From Stenotrophomonas sp. ZAC14D1_NAIMI4_1 (GTDB lineage Bacteria; Pseudomonadota; Gammaproteobacteria; Xanthomonadales; Xanthomonadaceae), in NCBI RefSeq assembly GCF_003086775.1, contig NZ_CP026001.1, positions 3,810,125-3,874,124 of the forward strand: DNA of 64,000 nucleotides, read 5' to 3'. The notes below the pieces were generated by a model. It did no database searches. It was not told the origin of the DNA and worked only from the letters and a program-made list of their open reading frames with translations. A program made the position numbers and the translations under genes. Shown one piece after another: positions 18,035 through 26,147 of this stretch (its first letter is position 1; every line of letters starts with the position of its first letter).

Positions 18035-18063
18035 GGCGCCATTGTACGTGCAGGCCGGCGCCG

Positions 18064-19119
18064 TCAGCGCCCGGCCGGCTCCACGCTGCTGCGCCAGGCA
18101 TCGAGGAACTGCCGGCGCTTCAGCGCGTCCAGGTACACCAGCAGCCCCGGGCCGAGCTGGATCGGGCGGCGGCTGCGGCCCGGTGCGTCGTCGCTGCGCG
18201 CGTTGCCGGTGACGATCGGCATCAGCCGCGCCTCGCGTGAAAGCACCTGCTGGCCACGCGGCGACAGCAGGTAATCGAGGAAACGCCGCGCTTCCTCCGG
18301 GTGCGGCCCGGTACGCGGAATCACCGCCGTGCGCAGCACCACCAGGGTGTAGTCCTCCGGCTCGATGATGGCCAGTGGCGCACCGCCATCGATGCGTGCC
18401 TGTGCGTACGAACCCAGCACGTTGTACACCAGCGACAGTTCGCCACTGGCGACCTTGTCCAGCAGCACGCCGGTGCGCTCCTCGCGCAGCACCGCGTTGT
18501 CGCCCAGCGCGCCCAGCAGCGCACCGGCGATGCTGCCGCGCTGCGCGTCCTGGGTAGCCAGCAGGTAACCCACGCTGCTGCGCTCGATATCGTAGGTGCC
18601 GACCCTGCCGCGCAGCGGCGTGCCCTCGGCGCGCAGCAGGTCCAGCAGCTGGCGGCGCGTATGCGGGGCCCGCGCGGCGGGAAGCCGGCGGGTGTTGTAG
18701 ACCATTACCACCGGCTCGTAGCTGATGCCGAACGCCTCGCTGCGCCACTGCGCCCAGGCCGGCAGCGCGGCGGTCTGCGCCGAGCGGTGCGGCAGCGCGT
18801 GGCCGTCGTTCACCAGCTTGGTCTGCAGGTCCATGCCGCTGGAAATCAGCAGGTCCGGCGAGTCCGGTCCGGCCCGGTCGTGCAGGTAACGCGCGTACAG
18901 GTCCTGGGTGATGATGTCTTCGTACACCACTTCGGTGCCGGGGTGCAGGCGCTGGTAATCGGCGATGACCACGGCGAACACCTCGATATCGGTGCTGCCG
19001 TGGATGCGCAGCTGCGCGGTGGCCGGGCCCTGCGCGGCGAAGCGGCGCACATCGCCCGGTGCGGCCACGGCGGGCACGGCCAGCAGCAGGGCGAAGGCGG
19101 CGACGATCAGGCGGATCAT
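18064..19119 (-). CDS. Periplasmic solute-binding protein of a TctDE-type operon
   Basis: 351 residues; signal peptide about 1-20 (MIRLIVAAFALLLAVPAVAA). The mature part is a type II periplasmic binding fold: LRIHGSTDIEVFAVVIADY, TEVVYEDIITQDLY, SPDLLISSGMDLQTKLVNDG, FGISYEPVVMVYNTR and a C-terminal EEARRFLDYLLSPRGQQV. It resembles iron/2-aminoethylphosphonate-type binding proteins, but no permease or ATPase gene is near. Its ATG overlaps the kinase stop by 4 nt (ATGA), so it is translated with the two-component system. A binding protein tied to a sensor kinase without a transporter suggests it presents the ligand to the kinase (inference). Confidence 0.87.
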   Translation of the reverse strand: MIRLIVAAFALLLAVPAVAAPGDVRRFAAQGPATAQLRIHGSTDIEVFAVVIADYQRLHPGTEVVYEDIITQDLYARYLHDRAGPDSPDLLISSGMDLQTKLVNDGHALPHRSAQTAALPAWAQWRSEAFGISYEPVVMVYNTRRLPAARAPHTRRQLLDLLRAEGTPLRGRVGTYDIERSSVGYLLATQDAQRGSIAGALLGALGDNAVLREERTGVLLDKVASGELSLVYNVLGSYAQARIDGGAPLAIIEPEDYTLVVLRTAVIPRTGPHPEEARRFLDYLLSPRGQQVLSREARLMPIVTGNARSDDAPGRSRRPIQLGPGLLVYLDALKRRQFLDAWRSSVEPAGR

Positions 19120-20507
19120 GGGCTGCTCCGGGGCAGGCGGATGGTGGCGACCAGGCCGCCCTGCGGGCGGTTGCTCAGGTCGATGTGGCCGCCATGGCTG
19201 TCGACCACGCGCTTGACGATGGCCAGGCCCAGGCCGGCACCACCGGCGGGCGCGCCTTCGCCACGGGCGAAACGCTCGAACACGCGCCCGGCATCGGCCG
19301 CGGCAATGCCGGCGCCATGGTCGGCAATGGTCAGCACGGCCTGCCCGCCTTCCACGGTCAGCGCAATCTGCAGCGCGCCGTCGCCGCCGTACTTCAATGC
19401 GTTGTCGACCAGGTTCTTGATCGCCTCGCGCAGCAGCAGCGCATCACCATGCACCTGCACCGGCTCGGCGGTCATCGCCAGCTGCACGCGCGGCGCAGGC
19501 CCCGCCTGTGGCAATGCTTCATGCAGGGCCTGGTGCACGGTCTCGGCCAGGTCCACCGCAGCAAACCGCTGCAGGTTGGAACGGTGGATCACACTGGCAT
19601 CGCTGAGCAGCTGGTTGAGCAGGCGGCTCATGTGGGTGGCATTGCGCTCGATGGCCTGCAGGCTGCGCCGCATGTCATCCGGGTCGTCATCGTCCAGTGC
19701 CAGCTGCGCCTGTGCACGCAGCGCGGCCAGCGGCGTGCGCATCTGGTGGGCGGCCTCGGCCATGAACGCGCGCAGCGTCTCGTTGCTGCTGGACAGGCGT
19801 TCCATGAAGCGGTTCAGTGCGGCCACCATCTGGTCCATCTCGCGCGGCACGCGCGCATCCAGCGGCTTCAGGTCGGACGGTTCGCGGCGCGACAACTCTC
19901 GTTCCACCCGCACCAGCGGCCGGAACGCGCGGTGCACGCCGAAGGCAACCAGAGCCAGCAGCAACAGCGACAGCACGCCGATGGCCAGCAGCGCGCGGTT
20001 GACCATGTCCTGCGCCAGCGCCTCGCGCGCACGGCGGGTCTGACCGACCTGCACCTGCACCTCACCCTGTGCGGAGGCTGCGGCGAAGCTGCGGCTGACC
20101 ACCACGAAGCGCACGGTCTCGCCGCTGTAGCCTGCGTCGAACAGCTGCGGCTGCGTGCCGGGCCGGCGCGGTGGCGCGGGCAGATCGCCGTAGCCGGTGA
20201 TGAGGTTGCCGCGGCTGTCGGCCACCCGGTAGAACACGCGGTCTTCCGGTGCCATCGCCAGCAGGTCCAGCGCGGCGTACGGCAGGTCCACCTGCCACTG
20301 GCCATCGACCAGCGCCACCGAATCAGCGATGGACAGGGCGGAGGACACCAGCAGATGGTCGTAGGAACGGTTGGCGGCGCGCTGGCCGTAGTCGCGCGCA
20401 GCAAACAGCAGGGCCACCGCGAATACCGCCAGCAATGTGCCGAGGTACAGCAGCAGGGTGCGCCGCAGCGATCCTGGCGCGGCCGCTGCGCTGCGTGCCT
20501 CAGCCAT
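19116..20507 (-). CDS. tctE: TctE-like sensor histidine kinase
   Basis: 463 residues from MAEARSAAAAPGSLRR. TM1 is about 17-40, then the 2CSK_N sensor domain typical of TctE (NRSYDHLLVSSALSIADSV, VDLPYAALDLLAM, DRVFYRVADSRGNLITGYG, LFDAGYSGETVRFVVV). TM2 is about 165-190, then HAMP. The phosphoacceptor His is in AEAAHQMRTPLAALRAQ, and the ATPase has KNLVDNALKYG, DHGAGI and GAGLGLAIV. The family senses tricarboxylates such as citrate and activates their uptake genes. The start overlaps the regulator stop by 8 nt. The divergent porin and CitMHS carrier genes are the expected targets. Confidence 0.9.
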   Translation of the reverse strand: MAEARSAAAAPGSLRRTLLLYLGTLLAVFAVALLFAARDYGQRAANRSYDHLLVSSALSIADSVALVDGQWQVDLPYAALDLLAMAPEDRVFYRVADSRGNLITGYGDLPAPPRRPGTQPQLFDAGYSGETVRFVVVSRSFAAASAQGEVQVQVGQTRRAREALAQDMVNRALLAIGVLSLLLLALVAFGVHRAFRPLVRVERELSRREPSDLKPLDARVPREMDQMVAALNRFMERLSSSNETLRAFMAEAAHQMRTPLAALRAQAQLALDDDDPDDMRRSLQAIERNATHMSRLLNQLLSDASVIHRSNLQRFAAVDLAETVHQALHEALPQAGPAPRVQLAMTAEPVQVHGDALLLREAIKNLVDNALKYGGDGALQIALTVEGGQAVLTIADHGAGIAAADAGRVFERFARGEGAPAGGAGLGLAIVKRVVDSHGGHIDLSNRPQGGLVATIRLPRSSP

Positions 20508-21192
20508 CGGCGTCACTGCTGCCGTCGCCGGCTTCTTCCAGCAGGTAGCCGACACCCCGCACGGTGGTGATGCGCAGCGGTGCACCGGCCAGTTTTTTTC
20601 TCAGCCGCCCCACATACAGCTCGATGGCGTTCGGCCCCGCCTCGTCATCGAAGCCGAACAGGCCATTGCCGATCTCGTCCTTGCCCACCACCTGGCCCAG
20701 GCGGCCGACCAGGATTTCCAGCAGGCGGTATTCGCGATTGGGCAGCTCGATCGGCTCGCCATCGACGCTGACGCGGTGCGCAGCGTTGTCGAACTGGAAG
20801 CCGCCCACCTGCACCACTTCGCTGGCCTGGCCGCGCGCACGGCGAAGCAGCACGCGGCAGCGCGCTTCGAATTCGCGGAAGTCGAAGGGCTTCCCGAGGT
20901 AATCGTCCGCACCGACATCCAGTGCCTGCACGCGGTCCTCGATGCCATCGCGCGCGGTCAGCATCAGCACCGGCGTGCTGTCGCCACGCTCGCGCATGCC
21001 GGCCAGCACGCGCAGGCCATCCAGCTTGGGCAGGCCGATATCCAGCACCACCAGGTCGAAGCTCTGGTAACGCAGCACGCTGGCGGCGGCCAGGCCGTCG
21101 GCCTGCCAGTCCACCGCGTGCCCGCTGCGGCGCATGCGGCGGATGATGGCATCGGCCAGATCCGGATTGTCTTCGACCAGCAGCAGGCGCAT
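20500..21192 (-). CDS. tctD: TctD-like OmpR-family response regulator
   Basis: 230 residues from MRLLLVEDNPDLAD. The receiver has D8 and phosphoacceptor D51 (FDLVVLDIGLPKLDG) and the K of DYLGKPFDFREFEAR. A winged-helix DNA-binding domain fills ~130-222 (LPNREYRLLEILVGR, GPNAIELYVGRLRKKL, ITTVRGVGYLLEEA). An ATG further upstream would add a proline-rich tail before the receiver and is rejected. It is the first gene of tctD-tctE-binding protein and is divergent from the porin and citrate-carrier genes, probably acting on that shared 271-bp region. Confidence 0.91.
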   Translation of the reverse strand: MRLLLVEDNPDLADAIIRRMRRSGHAVDWQADGLAAASVLRYQSFDLVVLDIGLPKLDGLRVLAGMRERGDSTPVLMLTARDGIEDRVQALDVGADDYLGKPFDFREFEARCRVLLRRARGQASEVVQVGGFQFDNAAHRVSVDGEPIELPNREYRLLEILVGRLGQVVGKDEIGNGLFGFDDEAGPNAIELYVGRLRKKLAGAPLRITTVRGVGYLLEEAGDGSSDADG

Positions 21193-21262
21193 CGGCAGGC
21201 AATGGAGGAGATCGGGGGAAGCGAATGCTACCGCGTGCGGCGTGGCGGCGTGTGGCGGGCAA

Positions 21263-21330
21263 TCCGCCGGGCATGGCCCGGCGCTACCGGGGCACCGTCG
21301 CGGCGGTAGCGCCGGGCCGTGCCCAGCGAG
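21263..21330. repeat. SMAG pair (GCCGGGC subtype), divergent arrangement
   Basis: A minus copy (21263-21287, ending CGCTAC) and a plus copy (21306-21330, GTAGCGCCGGGCC, right arm imperfect) sit tail-out between tctD and the porin gene. This is the reverse of the convergent GTAG...CTAC pairs seen elsewhere. They lie in the presumed control region of both transcripts. Confidence 0.75.
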
Positions 21331-21463
21331 CGCGGCGGCCCGTTTTACGCTGCACCGCACAAACCGCTGACAGGACGATGACAGCTACGGCAACCCAGAC
21401 TGCGGCCGCGCACCATCCGGTGCCCACGATTGCCGCGCGCCCGGCGCGCACCTGGGAGGGTTT

Positions 21464-22636
21464 GTGGAACTGAAGTTTGCCTGGCAGCGCCCCGCCGCCA
21501 TGATGGCCCTGGCTGCGCTGGCCGCGCCGGCCTTTGCGGAAGACGACCGGCCGGTCACCGCCACCGTCGGCGGCCGCCTGCACCTGGATTTCGCCACGTT
21601 CGACAACGACGACCGCGGCACCCCGAACAAGGACGACACCGAGATCCGCCGCGCCTGGCTGGACGTGTCGGGCAAGTTCTTCGTGGTCGATTACAAGGCC
21701 GAGGCGGACTTTTCCGGTGACCGCGTCGAGGCCAAGGATGTCTACCTCAGCCGCAGCTTCGGCAAGGCCGGCAAGCTGACGGTGGGCCAGTTCAAGCAGT
21801 ACTTCTCTCTGGATGACCGCACCAGCTCCAACTACGGCAGCTTCCTGGAGCGCGGCAACGCCGGCACCACGCTGGCGCCGCTGTACCGCTTGGGCGCGTC
21901 CTGGCAGGCCAACCCGGGTGATTTCACCTGGGCCGCCAGCCTCTACAGCCTGGAGAGCATCGATGCCTGGCAGGTGAAGGGTCGCGCCGCCGGTGGCCGC
22001 GTCACCTGGGCGCCCTCGCCCAGCGATGGCGACGTGCTGCACCTGGGCCTGTCGCTGGCGCATGAGGCCTACGACAACCCCGGCAGCAACGGCACCCCGG
22101 GCCTGAAGATCCGCCCGCGCCCGGCCGGCCACCTGTCCGACGAAAGCCGCCTGACCCTGGTCGACTTCTCTGCCGGCCGCGACACCGACGTCAACAAGTG
22201 GTCGCTGGAATACGCGCAGGTGCGCGGCCCGCTGTCCTGGCAGGGCGAATTCAGCGGTGCCACCTTCGACGACGGCGCCCAGCGCGGCGATGTGATGGCC
22301 GCCTACGGCATGCTCAGCTGGTTCGTCACCGGCGAAAGCAAGGCCTACGACCGCAAGACCGGCCGCTTCGCCCGGGTGAAGGACATCCGCCACAAGGCCG
22401 GTGCCTTCGAACTGGCGCTGCGCTACGACCAGATGTGGGGCGCCCAGCACCTCGACGGCGCGCCCGACCTGCGCCGCGGCAGCACCGCCGCCTGGACGCT
22501 GGGCGGCAACTGGTACCTGCGCGACAACCTGCGCTTCATGCTCGACCTGATCGAAAGCCGCAACCGTGACCGCCTGGCCGGGGTGACGCTGGACCGCACC
22601 CGCGCGGTCACCGGCCGCCTGCAGTTCGACTTCTGA
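21464..22636 (+). CDS. OprO/OprP-type porin, second copy
   Basis: 390 residues starting at a GTG (21464), preceded by GGGAGGG; the next in-frame ATGs (21500 and 21503) would leave too short a signal peptide, so GTG is preferred. The signal peptide is about 1-25 (MELKFAWQRPAAMMALAALA, AFA cleavage). The mature part has VGGRLHLDFATFDND, RRAWLDVSGKFFVVDYK, LTVGQFKQYFSLDDRTSS, FLERGNAGTTLAP, the family segment MLSWFVTGESKAYDR and a C-terminal TGRLQFDF. It is closer to canonical OprP than the 12081 copy. It is the first gene of a likely porin-citrate carrier-reductase operon, divergent from tctDE. Confidence 0.9.
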   Translation: MELKFAWQRPAAMMALAALAAPAFAEDDRPVTATVGGRLHLDFATFDNDDRGTPNKDDTEIRRAWLDVSGKFFVVDYKAEADFSGDRVEAKDVYLSRSFGKAGKLTVGQFKQYFSLDDRTSSNYGSFLERGNAGTTLAPLYRLGASWQANPGDFTWAASLYSLESIDAWQVKGRAAGGRVTWAPSPSDGDVLHLGLSLAHEAYDNPGSNGTPGLKIRPRPAGHLSDESRLTLVDFSAGRDTDVNKWSLEYAQVRGPLSWQGEFSGATFDDGAQRGDVMAAYGMLSWFVTGESKAYDRKTGRFARVKDIRHKAGAFELALRYDQMWGAQHLDGAPDLRRGSTAAWTLGGNWYLRDNLRFMLDLIESRNRDRLAGVTLDRTRAVTGRLQFDF

Positions 22637-22688
22637 GCCACGCACTCCCTCCCCCCCTCTTCAACCGCAGTACGCAAGGAGTCCGCAG

Positions 22689-24020
22689 ATGATGCTGAGC
22701 ATCCTCGGCTTTGGCATGGTCATTACGTTCATGTACTTGATCATGAGCAAACGACTGTCGCCGCTGGTCGCCCTGATCACCATCCCGATCATCTTCGCCC
22801 TGCTGGGCGGCTTTGGCGCCAACATCGACGAAATGATGCTGGAAGGCATCAAGAAGATCGCGCCGACCGGCGTGATGCTGATGTTCGCCATCCTCTACTT
22901 CGGCGTGATGATCGATGCGGGCCTGTTCGACCCGCTGGTGCGCATCATCCTGCGCTTCGTCAAGGGCGATCCGATGAAGATCGTGCTCGGCACCGCCGTG
23001 CTGGCGATGCTGATCTCGCTCGACGGCGATGGCTCGACCACCTACATGATCACCGTCTCGGCGATGCTGCCGCTGTACCAGCGCCTGGGCATGAACGCGC
23101 TGAACATGACCTGCGTGACCATCCTCGCCGGCGGCGTGATGAACCTGACCCCCTGGGGTGGCCCGACCGCACGCGCGGCCACCGCGCTGCACGTGGACCC
23201 GGCCGATGTGTTCGTGCCGTTGATCCCGTCGATGGTGATCGCCTGTGCCGGCGTGCTGCTGCTGGCCTGGTACCTGGGCATGAAGGAACGCCGCCGCCTG
23301 GGCGTGGTGACCCTGCCGCAGGGTGGCAGCTGGATGGACAACAGCGTGTCTGATGACAACAACGCGCTGCCGTCGGTGGAAGACGCCGAGGACATCAAGC
23401 GCCCGAAGCTGCTGTGGGTGAACCTGGCACTGACCCTGGCCCTGATGGGCGCGCTGATCGCCGGCGTGCTGCCGATGCCGGTGCTGTTCATGGTCGGCTT
23501 CGCCATCGCCCTGGTCATCAACTACCCGAACCTGGCCGAACAGCGCCGTCGCGTGGTCAACCACGCCGGCAACGTGCTGTCGGTGGTGGCGCTGATCTTC
23601 GCCGCGGGCATCTTCACCGGCATCCTCAACAACACCGGCATGGTCGAGGCGATGTCGCACAGCTTCCTGGCGATCATCCCCGAGTCGTGGGGCCCGTACC
23701 TGGCCGTCATCACCGCCATCGCGTCGATGCCGTTCACCTTCTTCATGTCCAACGACGCCTTCTACTTCGGCGTGCTGCCGATCCTGTCCGAGGCCGCCGG
23801 CAACTACGGCATCACCCCGGTGGAAATGGCCCGTGCCTCGCTGGCCGGGCAGCCGGTGCACCTGCTCAGCCCGCTGGTGCCGTCCACCTACCTGCTGGTG
23901 GGCCTGGCCAAGGTCGAGTTCGCCGACCACCAGAAGTTCACCCTGAAGTGGGCGATCGCCATCTCGCTGCTGTTGATGGTCGGCGGCCTGCTGTTCGGCC
24001 TGTATCCCTTCGCATCCTGA
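22689..24020 (+). CDS. CitMHS-family citrate/divalent-cation:proton symporter
   Basis: 443 residues with about 11-12 hydrophobic segments: MLSILGFGMVITFMYLIMSKR, LVALITIPIIFALLGGFG. It carries the family signatures LISLDGDGSTTYMITVSAML, GGVMNLTPWGGPTARA and MPFTFFMSNDAFYFGVLP. The CitM/CitH group (Bacillus CitM) imports citrate complexed with Mg or Ca together with protons. It has an AAGGAG ribosome site about 8 nt upstream of its ATG and follows the porin gene by 52 bp. The TctDE-type system on the other side of the porin is the likely activator. Cation preference cannot be read from the sequence. Confidence 0.92.
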   Translation: MMLSILGFGMVITFMYLIMSKRLSPLVALITIPIIFALLGGFGANIDEMMLEGIKKIAPTGVMLMFAILYFGVMIDAGLFDPLVRIILRFVKGDPMKIVLGTAVLAMLISLDGDGSTTYMITVSAMLPLYQRLGMNALNMTCVTILAGGVMNLTPWGGPTARAATALHVDPADVFVPLIPSMVIACAGVLLLAWYLGMKERRRLGVVTLPQGGSWMDNSVSDDNNALPSVEDAEDIKRPKLLWVNLALTLALMGALIAGVLPMPVLFMVGFAIALVINYPNLAEQRRRVVNHAGNVLSVVALIFAAGIFTGILNNTGMVEAMSHSFLAIIPESWGPYLAVITAIASMPFTFFMSNDAFYFGVLPILSEAAGNYGITPVEMARASLAGQPVHLLSPLVPSTYLLVGLAKVEFADHQKFTLKWAIAISLLLMVGGLLFGLYPFAS

Positions 24021-24045
24021 TCCGGACACCAAGGAGCCTTCTGCA

Positions 24046-24786
24046 ATGACGCTTCGAATCGCTTACGTCACCAGCGGCATGGGCAGTGTCGGCACTGCCA
24101 TCTGCCAGAGCCTGGCCCGTTCGGGCCATACCGTGGTCGCCGGCTGCGCCCCCAACTCGCCGCGCAAGGCCAACTGGCTGCGCGAGCAGCGCGAACAGGG
24201 TTTCGACTTCATCGCCTCCGAAGGCAACGCCACCGACTGGGCATCCACCTCGGCAGCCTTCGCCAAGGTGCGCGCCGAAGTGGGCGAAGTGGACGTGCTG
24301 GTCAACAACTCCGGCGGCAGCCGCGACCTGCTGTTCCGGCAGATGACGGTGGAGGACTGGAATGCGGTGATCGCCTCCAACCTCAACGCGTTGTTCAACC
24401 TGACCAAGCAGGTGGTCGATGGCATGGCCACGCGCGGCTGGGGCCGCATCGTCAACATCGGTTCGGTCAGCGCCCACAAGGGCCAGATCGGCCAGGTGAA
24501 CTACGCGACGGCCAAGGCGGCAATGCACGGTTTCAGCCGTGCCCTGGCTGCTGAAGTCGCTTCGCGCGGGGTCACCGTGAACACCTTGTCGCCCGGCTAC
24601 ATCGCCAGCCAGGCCATCAGCAGCTTCCCGCCGGACGTGCTGGACCGGCTGGCCGCATCGGTGCCGGTACGCCGCCTGGGCCGGCCGGAGGAAGTGGCCG
24701 GCCTGGTGGCCTGGTTGGCCTCGGATGAAGCCTCGTATGTGACCGGTGCGGATTACCCGGTCAATGGTGGGTTGTACATGGGGTGA
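24046..24786 (+). CDS. phaB: PhaB-like acetoacetyl-CoA reductase (short-chain dehydrogenase)
   Basis: 246 residues, the exact PhaB length, starting MTLRIAYVTSGMGSVGTAIC with AAGGAG upstream. It has PhaB-specific stretches GFDFIASEG, EVGEVDVLVNN, GWGRIVNIGSV, the catalytic YxxxK in VNYATAKAAMHGF, GVTVNTLSPGYIAS and a C-terminal YPVNGGLYMG. PhaB reduces acetoacetyl-CoA to (R)-3-hydroxybutyryl-CoA with NADPH for polyhydroxybutyrate. Two motif changes are unusual: TGGMGGIG is TSGMGSVG, and NNAGITRD is NNSGGSRD. No phaA or phaC is in the window. It lies 25 bp after the citrate carrier, so it is co-transcribed; cofactor use or substrate may differ from true PhaB. Confidence 0.85.
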   Translation: MTLRIAYVTSGMGSVGTAICQSLARSGHTVVAGCAPNSPRKANWLREQREQGFDFIASEGNATDWASTSAAFAKVRAEVGEVDVLVNNSGGSRDLLFRQMTVEDWNAVIASNLNALFNLTKQVVDGMATRGWGRIVNIGSVSAHKGQIGQVNYATAKAAMHGFSRALAAEVASRGVTVNTLSPGYIASQAISSFPPDVLDRLAASVPVRRLGRPEEVAGLVAWLASDEASYVTGADYPVNGGLYMG

Positions 24787-24790
24787 GGCC

Positions 24791-24816
24791 CATCCACGCA
24801 CGGCGTGGATCTACTG
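24791..24816 (-). repeat. SMAG palindrome (ATCCACGC subtype), left flank of the DUF4274 gene
   Basis: CATCCACGCACGGCGTGGAT followed by CTACTG. Its exact 26-bp reverse complement is at 25987-26012, bracketing the DUF4274 gene. Confidence 0.85.
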
Positions 24817-24819
24817 CTT

Positions 24820-25923
24820 CTACCCGCGGGCGTTCGCCAGCGCATCGGCGATGTCTTCGGGCAGGCCGCTGATGAAATCCACGTCGTCCGATTCCTGCAC
24901 GATCTGACCCGGGCGCGGCAGCCACATCAGGGCGGGAATCGCGCGCAGCACTTCCCGGCCCGGCCAGCGTGTAGGGAACCGTGGCCGGTTCCATTCCAGG
25001 TCGAAACCCAGCCCGTGATCCGCGTAGGCGCCTTCAGCCAGGCGCTGCTCGATCTGTCGCAACACCGCAGCGGTGTAGCGGTGCGACTCCGGCACATCCT
25101 CGATCATGGCGAACGGGACGTACCACGACGCGCCCAGGTTCCAGTAGAGCGCCAGTGCGCTGGACGCCGCCAGCGTCGGCTGTTCCAGCAACCACTGCAG
25201 CGCATCTGACAGTGAGCTGGCCTCGGCGAACAGCATCACCTGGTGGCGTTGCTGCGGCGATGCCTGGCGCAGGAAGGACTCAAGTACCGGCCAGCCCGCA
25301 TCCGATGCCGTCGTCAGCGGCGACAACAATGGTGGGACCGCTTCAGCATAGATGTCGACGTTGCCGGCGACGGCATCGCCCAGGGCCGGGCCACGATCAG
25401 GCTGCATCGCAGCGGCCAGATCCTGCAGTTGTGCAGCCACGTCCAATGGCAGGCCGTCATCGAAGGTTTCGTCAATCACCTCCGCGAAAGGATCGACCGC
25501 CCGCGCGCCCACCACGGCAGCCAGCAGGGTGTCCGGCACGGCACGGCGTACCGTCAGCGCGGGATGATCGCCCGCCGATGGGCCCGGCCAGTTGCACGGA
25601 TCGAAGGCGAGCCCATGATCGGCATAGAAGCCTGCCAGATAGCGCTGCTCGATGCCGTGGACGATCGCGTAGGCATCGCGCTCATGCTCGGGCACGTCGC
25701 CATCGCTGGCGTACTGGGCGAACCAGGCTGCGCCCAGCGACCAGTACATCAGCAGGGCCGTCGCGCGATCAAGCTCGCTGCGCCCTGCCAGCCAGGCCAG
25801 CACCTCGGGGCTGTCGTCGTAGTTGCGGCGCGCAACATAGATATGGCGCTGCGCAGGTGATGCCTGCAGCAGGTACTCCTGCAGCAGCGTGCGCGAGGCG
25901 CGGTCGTACTCGTCGGGGGTCAA
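24820..25923 (-). CDS. Protein with two tandem DUF4274 domains, candidate immunity-type protein
   Basis: 367 residues from a TTG codon (25923-25921) preceded by GGAAG; no in-frame ATG exists between the SMAG copy and the conserved part, and starting further upstream would translate the SMAG repeat. The protein is a head-to-tail duplication. Each half has a YLLQASPAQRHIYVARR or FLRQASPQQRHQVMLFA opening, then ALLMYWSLGAAWF or ALALYWNLGASWY. Next come GDVPEHERD or EDVPESHRY, GIEQRYLAGFYADHGLAFD or QIEQRLAEGAYADHGLGFD, and a VRRAVPDTL or LRAIPALMW end. The pattern fits DUF4274, which is often found beside polymorphic toxins. It sits divergent to the VgrG island, bracketed by perfect inverted SMAG copies. 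No signal peptide. Immunity function is inference. Confidence 0.75.
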   Translation of the reverse strand: MTPDEYDRASRTLLQEYLLQASPAQRHIYVARRNYDDSPEVLAWLAGRSELDRATALLMYWSLGAAWFAQYASDGDVPEHERDAYAIVHGIEQRYLAGFYADHGLAFDPCNWPGPSAGDHPALTVRRAVPDTLLAAVVGARAVDPFAEVIDETFDDGLPLDVAAQLQDLAAAMQPDRGPALGDAVAGNVDIYAEAVPPLLSPLTTASDAGWPVLESFLRQASPQQRHQVMLFAEASSLSDALQWLLEQPTLAASSALALYWNLGASWYVPFAMIEDVPESHRYTAAVLRQIEQRLAEGAYADHGLGFDLEWNRPRFPTRWPGREVLRAIPALMWLPRPGQIVQESDDVDFISGLPEDIADALANARG

Positions 25924-25986
25924 GGGGAGGCTTCCATCACAGCGGGACCCGCGCAGTCTAGTCGCCCCTCCCCTCTGGCGTGGAAT

Positions 25987-26012
25987 CAGTAGATCCACGC
26001 CGTGCGTGGATG
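25987..26012 (+). repeat. SMAG palindrome (ATCCACGC subtype), right flank of the DUF4274 gene
   Basis: CAGTAGATCCACGCCGTGCG followed by TGGATG; the exact inverted copy of 24791-24816. It lies 64 bp upstream of the DUF4274 start and 136 bp upstream of vgrG. Confidence 0.85.
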
Positions 26013-26147
26013 CATCCGCCACGATCCACGCCACCCTTACAGCGCACCCAGCCAAAAACCAGCTTCATTTTTCGTAATCGTCTTATAGACCACGGCAGTC
26101 AACGGACCGCACCCTGTGCCAACACTCTGCCAGGGAGGCACGCTGTA

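Noticed and set aside
25924..26055. Upstream extension of the DUF4274 gene into the SMAG repeat
   Set aside because: The extra residues would be translated SMAG sequence with no similarity to either domain half; the TTG at 25923 has a ribosome site.
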